64,000 nucleotides of DNA from Cycas panzhihuaensis (lineage: Eukaryota > Cycadophyta): contig CM041465.1 of the NCBI GenBank assembly GCA_023213395.1, forward strand, positions 101,253,741 to 101,317,740, read 5' to 3'. The position numbers and the translations under genes were made by a program. The notes beneath the pieces are model-generated. The model was not told the DNA's origin and ran no database searches. It worked only from the letters and a program-made list of their open reading frames with translations. This document shows, one piece after another, positions 12,560 through 22,578 of the stretch. The first letter of the stretch is position 1, and every line of letters begins with the position of its first letter.

Positions 12560-13640
12560 GTTAGAGGGATAAGTGTATGATATGTTGTATAGGAAATAGG
12601 AGGATGATGAGAGGCATTTTATGAGCCTTTAGTATATGTTATGAGTCACTTAGGTGACATATGTACTATATCTTTTGTTATCATGTATATATACTAATCT
12701 TTTTCTCTTAAAATTTGTGTATGAAAACTTGTCTCTAAACCCTTTTTCCCCCTTATTCCTATTTTAAATTTAAGTATAAAATACATTCATTAGTATGACT
12801 GTCCAAAGAAACATATAATAAATTTTATTATTTTTACTTTGTCTATTCTTTTATAGTTATATGCTTCTTCTTTTTTTTTTGTCATACTATATGCATGATA
12901 GTTTATACTCATTCCAGAGTAGAGATGGTTTAGGAAAGAAAAGATCATGAGAAAGAGTGAAAACCAGGAGATAAATGGAAGATCAAAAGGGAACAGGTGA
13001 AGGTTTACTTACCCTATTTTTATAAACTTAAAAGCATCCAAAACTAGTGGTAATAAGTTTATAAAAGTAGAAGATGGAGTGGTATGAATCTCCCAAAAGG
13101 AAACTCATATCATACTCTTGATAGATTATATAAACATAGGATATATCCCATATTTACATAATATACCATAGAGAAAGTAAGTTATTTACTAAATGAAACT
13201 AATTCCACTTAATAATCAACTAATTATCTAAGTATATTGGATCTCTCATTAGCTCCTTCTAATGATAAGAAGCTTTCAGGGACTTGTCCCCTGCCAAGAT
13301 CCTCCATGGATAAAGATTCCCACATGGGTCTTGCCATTTCAAATTATTGTATCTCAATCTTCTGTCTATCATCTCAATCTTCAAATTACTAAAATCTATA
13401 ATTTTCCCTAATCAATAGTTTATACTCGTCACAGAGTGGTAGTTTATAGTCATTCTAGAGTGGGGTACCCCTAGCTAAAAGAAGAAAGCTAAAAGAAGAA
13501 AGTCAACTAAAATAATCGTCAACGATTAAAGAAATGAGAGTTTCAATTTCAAGATTAAGAGAATAAGATATATATTGAATGGTAACTAAAGCAAATAGAG
13601 ATAACAATAATGAAGCCTGATGATGTAAAAGAAGGAATCA
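12560..13640. other. Spacer between antisense PMD and extra RNase H
   Basis: No coding motif. Isolated copies of the tagtttatactcattc motif occur near 12900 and 13417-13445, matching the 3' spacer motif of the gypsy family. Confidence 0.4.
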
Positions 13641-13649
13641 TGTGGAGTG

Positions 13650-13895
13650 AACCTAGTATATCCCAACCAATTGATAAATTATAATCTGAGAGTTAGCATA
13701 TATAGTAACAGGTCTAAGGTAAAAGTAAGAAACATCTAACAAGGCTCCTATAATAGCAAGATATTTAGCTTCATTATTTGTTACCCTAAGTATGAAAGAT
13801 CCCATAGAAAGAAAGGGACTTTCTGATTGGTCTTAAACCACCAAGTAGAAGTAGACGGTCTTAGGTTTCCCCTACTACCCCCATCGATGAAGATA
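13650..13895 (-). pseudogene. Ty3/gypsy extra RNase H domain (copy 2)
   Basis: Read on minus it begins FIDGGSRGNLRPST, shifts frame, then gives RVTNNEAKYLAIIGALLDVS and VTIYANSQIIIYQLVGIY. The DG, NNEAKY and (D/N)SQ landmarks match copy 1 on plus, again with the third Asp changed to Asn. It lies about 1.3 kb downstream (in transcription direction) of the integrase at 15165-16200, so this RNase H is separate from the RT-linked one and sits 3' of integrase. One frameshift and several stops make it non-functional. Confidence 0.72.
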
Positions 13896-13899
13896 CTTA

Positions 13900-15160
13900 A
13901 TAACACGGAATAAGAGGATCAAAGCTTGAAGAATGTATGATTGATAAAGGGAAGTGCAAGAATTAATTAATAAGGAGATGGTAATAAATATAGATCTCTG
14001 ATTGTGCTGAAGAAAGAAGAAGACGAAGCATAAGTAGGATGATTATGATAAAAAATAACAAGGTGTCAAGAAGGGTTTAATTATAACTAAGGCCATGATG
14101 GATCCAAGCAACTAGATTTGAAAATCTTGAATGACTTATCCAAATGAACCCAACCTATAGATAGATAGGTGGGGATGAAGTTATCATGCGACTTGCCCTA
14201 TATTATAAGAGGATGAAAACAATAAACTTTCCTTCACTTCTTTTAACTTTTTTTTACTTTTTACTTTACTCTTCTTCTTTTTTTTCTACTTCCACATTTT
14301 ATAAGAAAATGATCATAATCATCCACCTACGAAACTCTTCTACTCAATATAATAAGGATTTATCCTTTTTAACAGAATCTAAAAATAAAAGGGACCAATA
14401 TCTTTAATGAATGAACTACAGAAAAAGAGGAGATCAAAATCATGATGTCTCCAAGCATGAAAGGAAGGTGATAGAATGAGTATTTGATCTGAAGGATTCA
14501 TAAAAAGAACCAAGGATAATGAAAACAATCAATAATTAATGATATATGACTAAAAAGGAAACTCTTAGGTAACAAACTAGCAAATAAAAGTATGATCTAA
14601 ATTAATGACTAAGTACTCAAAGCTGATAAAGACATTTATTTTTCTAGGATGAAAGTAAAATAAAGTTGGGGGCCTAAGTTCTTTTTTTGGTATGGAACCC
14701 AAAGGAGAATAAGATTTAAGTATGGTGACAAAAAGTTTATAATCAGTGTAAATGCTATAAGGAGCAAAATAATTACATGATTATGAGTAGGATCTATCAT
14801 AAAATCATAACAACACTCATTAAAAGCAAGAAGAAATCATAAAAAGGGAGAGTTTACTCATTGTTTTATCTCATCAGGCAAAGGAAAAAGTTTTAGAGCC
14901 ATAGTTTATCCTCATTATAGAGGGGGTCGTATGCTTGCTACTAAGCATAACATTTTTTTAAATATTGAGAATTAATGAGGCTTTTAAATTCTAATCCTTC
15001 TAACATCAAAATTCAATAAGTTTCATTAGTTAAATCTTCAATTATTAGGAAAGGTCCTATCCATTTAGGAGAAAATTTACATTGCCTATCATGTAAATAT
15101 GCTAACTTTGAGACTTTATCAATAATGTTAAACTTTCTGGGTATAGCTACCTATCATGAG
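13900..15160. other. Integrase C-terminal tail and spacer, minus strand
   Basis: The part next to 15160 matches the region after the integrase at 57480-57660 (post-catalytic tail). The rest is AT-rich, with one spacer motif (catagtttatcctcattata) near 14900. No separate gene seen. Confidence 0.4.
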
Positions 15161-15164
15161 TAGC

Positions 15165-16200
15165 TTAAACTCTAGCCTTAGATGCAATATTGCTTTGTAA
15201 GGCTTGCAAGTGAGTCTCATCTAATTTCTCAAGTTCCAAAAGGCATGCTTCCCTTTGAAACTGCTCATCAGTAAACTCCTTTAATAATACACGTAAGGAA
15301 GGAATTTCAACCTCTAATGGAAGGATGGCTTCAACATCGTAAATAAGGGAAAATGGTGTCATACTTGTAACATTCCTAATGGAGGTCCTATAGGCCTATA
15401 ATATTAGAAATAACTGGGAGTGTCAATCCCTATGAGAGGTAGTAACTATCTTAGCTAGAATCTTAACTAAGATCTTGTTAACCACTTCTACCTAGTCATT
15501 TACTTGAGGATGATGAAAGGTGGATATTCTATAGGTGATATGAAACCTATTACTGATATGGGGATTACAAAATAAAGTCCTATTGTCAGTAATAATAATA
15601 TCTAGTATCCTAAACCTACAAATTATATGTTGAAATATAAATGTGGCAATGATCTTTCTAGTAGTAGAGATTAATAGAATAGCTTCACTCTAGTTCGTAA
15701 AGTATTTAATCCTAGTTTAAATAAACTTATACCTATTAGATGATGCTAAAAAATTTTGTCCAATGAGATTGAGACCCCATTGGGAAAAAGGCCAAGGTGA
15801 AACTACTAATTTCATTTCCTATGCAAGCTTGTATATCAAAGTTGCATGGGATTGGCATTTCTAACACTTTTGAATGTAAGAGTGGGCATATTTAAACAAG
15901 GTAGGCTAATAATAACCCATACAAAAAATACGTTAGACCATAAATCGACCATCAAAGTACCTACCACATATTCCTTCATGGGATTATATCTAGGCAACTA
16001 ATAATTCATTGGGTGAGAGGCACCTTAATAGTATTTCATTGAAAGAATGCTTATATAATATGTCATCAAGTAAAAAGTATTACCTAGTAGTAGCTTGAAT
16101 TCATCTTCTCTTCTTTGAAGTAGTAAGAGAAGGAAAAGATTGATCATGAAAATATAATCTAATCTCCCCATATTATGGATCATCAAAAAGGATGCCCTAA
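15165..16200 (-). pseudogene. Ty3/gypsy integrase remnant (copy 1)
   Basis: Reading minus from about 16200: a KHSFNxILLRCLSPNE-type approach segment, a damaged zinc-binding region ending KC*KCQ, then VSPWPFSQWGLNLIGQ, a core with IIITDNRTLF and the C-terminal MTPFSLIYDVEAILPLEVEI. These are the H2C2 zinc finger, the SPWPF-WGxDxIG entry to the catalytic core, the second catalytic Asp in TDN, and the TPF-LVYG-EAVLP-E box of plant gypsy integrases. The zinc-finger His pair is not clear, and stops and frameshifts are frequent. It is closely similar to the copy at 57666-58560 (SPWPFSQ and ILPLEVEI shared). No RT was found upstream on this strand: homology ends near 16.2 kb, where sequence of the opposite orientation appears to begin. 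Confidence 0.8.
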
Positions 16201-16320
16201 ATATGGAAGATATGTTCGTCTAGAAGGGAATCATTAATAGGTTGACTAGTGAGATTAGGGAGAGGAGTTTACCTGACCTCTTAGCTCTCCAATATAGGGG
16301 GCAACCAAACATTACTCTGA

Positions 16321-16495
16321 TACGAGCCTAAATTGCTAATGCACTCTAGTATGAGCTTAAATTGCCAACCCTTGCTTTCAAATAAGCCTAAATTATTTTC
16401 CCTTATAAGGTTGGGCATCCTCCCATAAGGGGGGTATGGCACCAAAGCACCCTTACCTTTCTCACTCTAAAATGAGCCTAAATTACCTTTTCCTT
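16321..16495. repeat. Spacer-motif minisatellite in inverted orientation
   Basis: Four copies of (a)tgagcctaaattgcc occur near 16325, 16352, 16384 and 16473. Its reverse complement, ggcaatttaggctca, corresponds to the tagtttagactca motif found on plus at 9.6-10.1 kb and elsewhere. The flip in orientation marks a probable junction between two oppositely oriented gypsy pieces. Confidence 0.6.
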
Positions 16496-16499
16496 AGTT

Positions 16500-17029
16500 A
16501 ATGTTATCTCAATACAAGACACCTCATTAAGGTCCCTCTCCTACCATTCTTGGGCGGTGATGACAATAACCTCATAATGGGTGCATGAAACTCCCCCATG
16601 AGTATAAATTGGTAGGCAAGTGTGTGATGTCTTTTCATGTGGATAGTGTGTATGTGTACTATGTATGAGCTACGATGCCATGCATATATATGCATGTGTA
16701 GGCTATGATGCCATACATAAAAGAAAATATTAAACAAAATATACATTGAAGCAAGAACATATATATGAAGGAATGATAAAGTATACAGAATTATATCCAT
16801 GCAATAAGTACATAAGAGATATAAGAAGTGTTCCATTTGGGATAGAGATACTGCATCCCATGAGGAAGTTAGGATCCTTAGATGTGTGTATAATTGTATA
16901 TACAAACTCCATACCCCTACAGGCCTAACTTTCCTTTGTAAAATATAAAGTACAATCATCTCCTCCCATGCTCTCAAGAGGTGTCATTTCCCAGTTGATC
17001 CCTCCTTTGCTCTAGTAGGGTCCAAGTAC
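16500..17029. other. Unassigned DNA beside PMD exon 2
   Basis: Contains a 157-codon minus frame (16977-16504) rich in His, Tyr and Met with no recognised domain; composition (many tatata, atgcat and catac words) suggests a chance frame. Confidence 0.35.
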
Positions 17030-17576
17030 CCCATAAGCTCCTCCTCAACTATCATGATGGCCCAACCTCACTCCCCTCATCCTATGGATGGACCTCATCA
17101 GTTGCCATTATGATGTAGTAGTCATATATGTCTTAAAGGATCAGGCTACCATCTGATCTACTAGCTAGTTGTACCTCGACTAAAGTCGATCTTGCTCCTC
17201 CTAGACCTCTTTGAGCCATCCTTTTGTCTCTTAGAGCTATATATTGAGGATAGTAATCTGTACCTTGGTGCCTAAATCCATCTATAGAGGTATTATTACC
17301 ACAGGTGGTACCATCTCTCCTTTGCATGCCTCTAACTCCCTCACTTGGGCTTGTAACTCAACCTCTCCACCTCTATGTGATCTTGCTCTACCTGTAGCTC
17401 ATGGACTTTTGTAACCCACATCTCCTTAAACCTTAGTAAGGGGGAAAAATCTAATGTATGAGGGTGTGATGATGTTGGCTCCTCGCTATCCACTATAAGA
17501 GGTCAGCCCTTCATATACACCTTGGGGAATAAGTCAGCAATAACTCTACTAACAAGCTCCATGGTGATCCCATCTC
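17030..17576 (-). pseudogene. PMD gene remnant, exon 2 (copy 2)
   Basis: On minus, just after an AG acceptor (17577-17578), the sequence reads GDGITMELVSRVIADLFP, then SSHPHTLDFSPLLRFKEM and VHELQVEQDHIEVERL. The start aligns with exon 2 of copy 1 (ggtaggagatggg against ggtaggtgatgag, followed by similar codons). The following residues look like a coiled coil. Exon 1 is at 21033-21960; the copia-type element 17605-20954 sits in the intervening intron. Stops occur after about 25 codons and further down. Confidence 0.55.
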
Positions 17577-17604
17577 CTACCAAATGGCAAACCCATATAT
17601 TAGC

Positions 17605-17857
17605 TATTGAAAAATAAAATGATAGAAAATAATAATTGCATTAACAAAAATAAAAACACTAGGATTATAATAGTAACCTTAAGGTACCTAAAATTGTATT
17701 AACACCATAATAACATATTTACATCAGATGTTTGATACAATGTATTAGATGTGTATTTATAATACGTAATAAAAAATACTAACATCAAATAATATAATTG
17801 CATATAAATGTGCATTACTAATATACCTCAAGAATGATGAACCAAGCTATTCTAACA
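17605..17857 (-). repeat. 3' LTR of the gag-only element
   Basis: On minus it starts TGTTAGAATAGCTTGG and carries TATAAATA (plus 17754-17761). It aligns along its length with 20702-20954, with scattered substitutions and compensating small gaps. Confidence 0.92.
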
Positions 17858-17868
17858 CTCCCCCTTAA
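17858..17868 (-). other. Polypurine tract
   Basis: Minus-strand TTAAGGGGGAG directly abuts the TG start of the 3' LTR; this is the usual plus-strand priming site of copia elements. Confidence 0.85.
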
Positions 17869-18133
17869 TGTATATTTAGGTCATTTGAATTTGCAATACC
17901 TTGTCCTTAGAAATATCTTGAAGGTGATGTCTTCTATTGGATCTTTGTAACGATATCTTTATTGTAAGATGATGTCTTCAACTTGATTTTCCTCTTCAAT
18001 CTTGTAATGATGTCTTTTTTGTAGTAGATCTAGCAAGTACAAATCTCGATTCTTCATCATAGTTGATCTAATCTAATTTTGATGTAAATCTTGTAAGTAA
18101 CTATCAAATATCAAGCACATTTTTAAATACAAC

Positions 18134-18604
18134 CTATTTATCATTAGAATTTTCTGTAGAATGAACATTAATATCTTGTATGAATTCTTCTTCAACATAT
18201 CCAATATTTTCTTCAACCTTTAGAGTAAGATCTTCATTGGCTTGTAAATTCTTTGAACTTGAATCAATACTCAAAATAGGAACATCATTTAAACTTGAAT
18301 CAATAGATAGAAATAAATTACTAGACTCATCTTCAATAGGACCATCAAATTCATACTCAATTTCCTTTGAAATAATAGTGTCATCTAAATAAAATTTTAT
18401 CGATTCATCACTTTCAACATCTTTAATAGTAGTTAAAGCCTCATTAATGTATTCAACCATAGTCTCTTTATGCTTAGTAGAAATTTCATTAATACTTGTA
18501 TATTCTTTATCTTGACATACTATTTCATCAATGTTGATAATACTTTCTTCATTCGTTTTACCTGTATCATAATCATCACTAATCTTCTTTACCTTTTCAA
18601 TCAT
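18134..18604 (-). CDS. Acidic 156-residue frame of unknown function, downstream of gag
   Basis: An uninterrupted frame starting MIEKVKKISDDYDTGK lies just after gag. The protein is rich in Asp, Glu, Ser, Asn and Ile, with an internal near-repeat (LSIDSSLNDVPI and LSIDSSSKNL). It has no Cys knuckle, RG tail or protease motif, so it is not the usual C-terminal part of copia Gag. It is the longest intact non-simple-sequence frame in the interior of this element. It could be a Gag tail reached by frameshift (the preceding stretch FLKNVFEQTPEEIQ leads into it after one stop) or an element-specific ORF. I do not recognise it. Confidence 0.45.
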   Translation of the reverse strand: MIEKVKKISDDYDTGKTNEESIINIDEIVCQDKEYTSINEISTKHKETMVEYINEALTTIKDVESDESIKFYLDDTIISKEIEYEFDGPIEDESSNLFLSIDSSLNDVPILSIDSSSKNLQANEDLTLKVEENIGYVEEEFIQDINVHSTENSNDK

Positions 18605-19026
18605 TTATTGTATCTCTTCAGGAGTTTGTTCAAATACATTCTTCAAAAATTCCAAGCTTTCTTGGTAATACTTGCATGATAAATCTTAGGAACAACAAAA
18701 TGATATGTTGAAATAAGATCAACCTTATTTAATGCAATAAGAATCATGATAATTACCTTTTTGTCTTTCTTCTCAAGTCTTTTCTTTTCTTCTTTATCTT
18801 TAGGAATCTCATATCCATCAGTAACAAATTTCCATAAAACTCTAGCTATGAATAGACATCTCATTTTAATTGTCCAAAAGAAATAGTTTCTTCCATTGCA
18901 CTTAGGTATTAGAAGATGTAAATCCCTTAAGTAACATTCATTTGACTCATAAACATATATGACCACATCATTCTCCTCCATGATTGTAAGTGTACCTCCT
19001 AATAACATGTCCCTTCTATCAATCAA
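18605..19026 (-). pseudogene. Copia-type Gag (UBN2/DUF4219-like), frameshifted
   Basis: The frame 19026-18643 contains LIPKCNGRNYFFWTIKMRCL, LWKFVTDGYEIPKD, KKDKKVIIMILIALN and ITKKAWNF. These match copia Gag: the P-K-x-G-x-NY-x-W-x-IKM start, the LW-x-V-GY-P segment and the SKEAWD-L motif. The frame closes after KAWNF; moving one frame gives FLKNVFEQTPEEIQ, the expected continuation, so one indel breaks it. The typical 'LRREFE-LKM' helix and CCHC knuckle are absent. The role would be particle assembly and packaging of the element RNA. Confidence 0.85.
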
Positions 19027-19029
19027 TAA

Positions 19030-20689
19030 ACATAGTTAACATTGGTAACTTGTCCATCAATCATGCTCAATAAACTATCTCATATCTCATGTCCCTCATG
19101 TCACTGAATTCATCAGTATACCATTGCTTTATCCATTTCTCATATCCCTAAATAGTCACATACAAAGAATATCTAAAACACTTACTTAATCATCAAATCA
19201 ATGACTCATATATACTACATACATCTTATAAAGATCATGCACATCTCATTTCACCATTAAATCTCCAAGACACATCACACTTTACTTAATTATCTTAATG
19301 CTTAAGACACAACTTAGGCCACACACAACATGATACAACAAACTCATACATACATTATTATCAAACAAACCCCTTTTTATAATGCATCACAAATCAATCT
19401 ACATGTATTATATTCTTAAATTTGGTACCTCCTTCATACTTATCAAATGAGCAACCAAAAGAAAATCATCTCAAATGCATAAAAAATGAGCCATAAAATC
19501 ACACAACTCTATCAACAAGATAATAGAAACTTTGTCCTTGATTTTAAGACCTCCTTCTACCTCCAACCCCTTTGTAGGACCCAAATATACAAATTATAAT
19601 AAATTTATTTAAAAATGGTTTACAATAACCTTATAGGATTCAAAAAATAGTTGGTCCAGTGTCAAGGAATAAGCAAGAGAATGATGTAAGAGTTACAAAA
19701 GAAAATTTTATTTGGTTACCACATAGGGATCCGGTATAAAGACTTAACTTTAGATTAAATTTTCTCTATAAAAGTAGCATCAAATAGAGTATACAAAAAC
19801 ATCACAATGCGATAGTCACTGGCAATGAATAGACTATACGAAAAGAATCACAATGGCCCAAATAATGGAGGTAAAAAATAAGGTTTCATAATAGTGACTA
19901 AATATATTCACATATTCGAAGGGTGATGAAATAGTCATAACATAATTCAATGAACCCCTGAGAACAAGAACCTGGCACCATAAATTTAAAACATAGTGGA
20001 GTCCAACAAATTGGGCAGGGCAATGGTAGTACAATCGACATTAGAAATCTTGACCATTGACATAAATATCTCAATAATAAAAAATGTGATATAGATTATA
20101 AAAGTAGAGCATGGATGTCACCATTCCCAAACCTAATTAGATGAATCTTTATTTTATTATTTATATATTGTGCATCATAAATAAAGGTTATTAAAACCAC
20201 AAAAGCTTTGATTCAATATGTCACTTTTTTTAAAACTAAATATGCTCCTCATTATGGAATGTGTGCTTTCACTGTATCTATGGGCATCACTGAGTGGGAT
20301 CTCTCTTTGACTACATCAACAAGCTTGGTGATGGTTCAACTGTGACAAACAAACCATGAAAGCTTCAATTATGTATTAGCATTTTGTAATAACCATGAAT
20401 AGGTCACACTTCTTTCCAATAGATAAATATGGTATAACTGAGATGTATAATACCTAAAGCATAGGGTGTTTCAATGTCAATGGAATTAAATGAATAGACT
20501 AGGTATCTTTCCTCTTCCACAATAATGAACCACAAGTGAGAACATGAATCAATATTGGAAAATTAGCAATTATCTATGGAGCCACCTCCTTACCCAAAAA
20601 ATTAATGATGGCAACTTCAAAACATTCTTCTAATGAATATCCCTATAATAATCATACAGAGTCTCCACAAAACCTTACATAACTTGGAT
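19030..20689. other. 5' leader of the gag-only element
   Basis: Between the primer site and gag there is about 1.66 kb with no retrotransposon motif. A 66-codon minus frame (20034-19834) is unrecognised. A somewhat gene-like stretch at 20225-20345 could be captured host sequence, but I cannot identify it. Confidence 0.4.
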
Positions 20690-20701
20690 GCTCTAATACC
20701 A
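20690..20701 (-). other. Primer-binding site, initiator tRNA-Met type
   Basis: Minus-strand TGGTATTAGAGC lies immediately inside the 5' LTR; plant copia elements typically have TGGTATCAGAGC. Confidence 0.88.
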
Positions 20702-20954
20702 TGTTGAAAAATAGAATGATAGAAAATAGTAATTATAGAAATAAAAATAAAAACACTAGGATCATAACGGTAACCTTAAGGTATCTAAAATTGTATTAAT
20801 GTCATAATAACATATTTACATCATATGTTTGTTATGATACATTAAATGTGTATTTATAATACACAATACAAAATATCAACATCAAATAATATAATTATAC
20901 ACAAATGTGTATTACTAATATGCTTCGAGAATTGTGAACCAAGCTATTCCAATA
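20702..20954 (-). repeat. 5' LTR of the gag-only element
   Basis: Partner of 17605-17857, same length. TATAAATA lies on minus at plus 20851-20858. The inner edge (TG on plus at 20702) is intact; the outer edge reads AATA instead of AACA. Confidence 0.92.
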
Positions 20955-21032
20955 TTAGCAACCTAATATATATGATCAAGGAAATCAAAGGAATTATCAA
21001 TGGACTAAAATAAATGGTAAAAATGGGTATAC

Positions 21033-21960
21033 CTCTCTATGAAGTGCCCTCTGGTCTTACTATGGCCTCTAGGCCTCCTCCTACACCCTCCTTGGCACTT
21101 GCACCATATACCTCCTTATCTCCAACTACCTCCTCATCCCCTATCATAGCCTCCTCGTCTTCACCCTTCTTGTCTCTAGCCTCTACAATCTCTCTTGTAA
21201 TGTTTACATCCCCCTCCTAATCATTGTTCCAATGGATGCCTTGATAAGGATGCCTCACATAGTCATCCAAAGTTAATAACTCTAGGGAATTCATGTCCAG
21301 GAATTAACAAACCTGCTTTAGCTCCCCTAGGTAATAGAATTATTATGACCATCAATGGATCAGAGGCTCACTAGGTGCCACTAGTTATGGTTCTAAAATT
21401 AGGCTCACCCCTCAAAAATAGTCCAAAACTAGCATTATAGAACTAAACAGTATGATAAACCTTCTTAGTTGGCTATCCTAATATGGTCTATTTGTGCCCT
21501 CAATCTAGCCTCTGCCCTACCCTGCATCTATATATGGCATCCATCCATCCTCCAAGTATCTCTTGATAGTTTTGCCTATAAGATATCTAGAACATAATCA
21601 TAAAAGTAATCAATTCCCTTAGATAAAGAATCGTTGCCATCAAAATACTCCTCACCTTTCCACCATGCATGTCCTAATACCCCTAATTATAGAAAAAATT
21701 AGCAGTCATCTAGTGAGCCTCTTTAGTACTAGGTAACACCTCTAGCTCTAGGGGAACTCCCCTAATAGGCAGCCCCAATATCCTCCTAATATCATGTGTT
21801 ATGATGGTCAGGTCCTCTATCATCAACAAGTGAAAAACCTGCCTCCTCCAATCCTAATGGGATATGATATCCAATACTAGTACCTAATTAGATGCATATT
21901 GTTATATCCTCATGATCCTCAATAACCTGTACCTCTATTAAACCTCCTCATCATGTGTCA
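21033..21960 (-). pseudogene. PMD gene remnant, exon 1 (copy 2)
   Basis: On minus it reads RYRLLRIMRI, then DWRRQVFHLLMIEDLTIITH and DIRRILGLPIRGVPLE. The run WR-x-x-x-FHL ... E-x-x-TI-x-x-D-x-x-x-ILGLPI-x-G-x-P is the most diagnostic part of the plant mobile domain. Further on, GGWMDAIYRC fits the 'A-LYR' helix. The 3' part of the exon is Glu/Gly-rich with many acidic codons (EGDVNITREIVEARDKKG) and ends at a GT donor (GAG|GTATACC, 21032). Many stops make it dead. It is antisense to the LTR-like block at 22175-22690 if that block is read on plus. Confidence 0.68.
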
Positions 21961-22174
21961 TCATGAGATCTACTAGCTTGAACATGGGTGTCTTGATATT
22001 TTCACAATTACCTATCACCATAATAACCCACATCACATATAAATTAAGCATTAGTATATAAAATATGCTTATACATCAATTAATAAAATGAAATAAATGA
22101 TTGAAGTAAAAAAAAAAATGATAATAATAAATTTTTTTGGTTTATACATGTTTATCTTACATATATATTTGCAG

Positions 22175-22285
22175 TACCACAAATATATCAGTGGTACCAT
22201 ATATATTCATGTAGTACTATAGATTTTTTTTGAAGTAATTTACGGTACCACTGTCATATTTATAGTACCATAAGATTTATTGTGG
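22175..22285. repeat. Array of 20-bp TACC palindromic units (22.2 kb)
   Basis: Units: 22175-22194, 22195-22214, 22215-22245 (31 bp, with a T-run insertion), 22246-22265 and 22266-22285. Each starts TACC or TACT and ends GG or AG, for example taccataagatttattgtgg. A TATA-like catatataaag lies at about 22662, 380 bp on. Confidence 0.8.
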
Positions 22286-22578
22286 TATACAACAAGGAGC
22301 CCTAACACTAAAAAAAATCAATAAAAATTTAAGTTTTAGAGCCTAATACTTGGCCCATCAAGTCTAGGGTACCAAAATGCCTTGGCCCAACCCAAAATAG
22401 GGCCCTAAATGGACCTCGTTTGGCCATATTTTACCTGTTTAGGCATAGAGTAACTACTAAAATATATGATAGTAAAAAACATTAAAAAATAACAAATGTC
22501 CACTTAGCAAATCTAGGCATACTAGAGCCATCTTGTCGATATAATTCCTATGGATCCTCCCACTCACAAATCCAACAG
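22286..22578. other. Probable LTR U3 sequence between array and TATA
   Basis: No coding potential. It contains one more ggtaccaaaatgcc word (about 22369). Interpreted as LTR from context only. Confidence 0.35.

Larger units (their letters stand above)
17605..20954 (-). mobile_element. Non-autonomous copia-type LTR element with gag only (TR-GAG-like)
   Basis: Two directly repeated 253-bp LTRs (17605-17857 and 20702-20954) bound a 2.84-kb interior. The 5-bp target duplication TTAGC is exact on both sides (17600-17604, 20955-20959). On the minus strand the 5' LTR is followed at once by TGGTATTAGAGC (20701-20690), one mismatch from the classical initiator-Met primer site. The 3' LTR is preceded by the purine tract AAGGGGGAG (about 17866-17858). 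The outermost TG/CA dinucleotides are partly mutated (TA at the left edge, AATA at the right). The only retrotransposon domain inside is gag; no protease, integrase, RT or RNase H motif is present. It lies in the intron of PMD copy 2. This fits the published TR-GAG class: short LTR elements keeping gag and depending on other elements' pol. Confidence 0.92.

Noticed and set aside
16504-16977. 157-codon minus-strand frame
   Set aside because: His/Tyr/Met-rich composition follows from atgcat/tatata words; no motif, no related frame in the other PMD copy.
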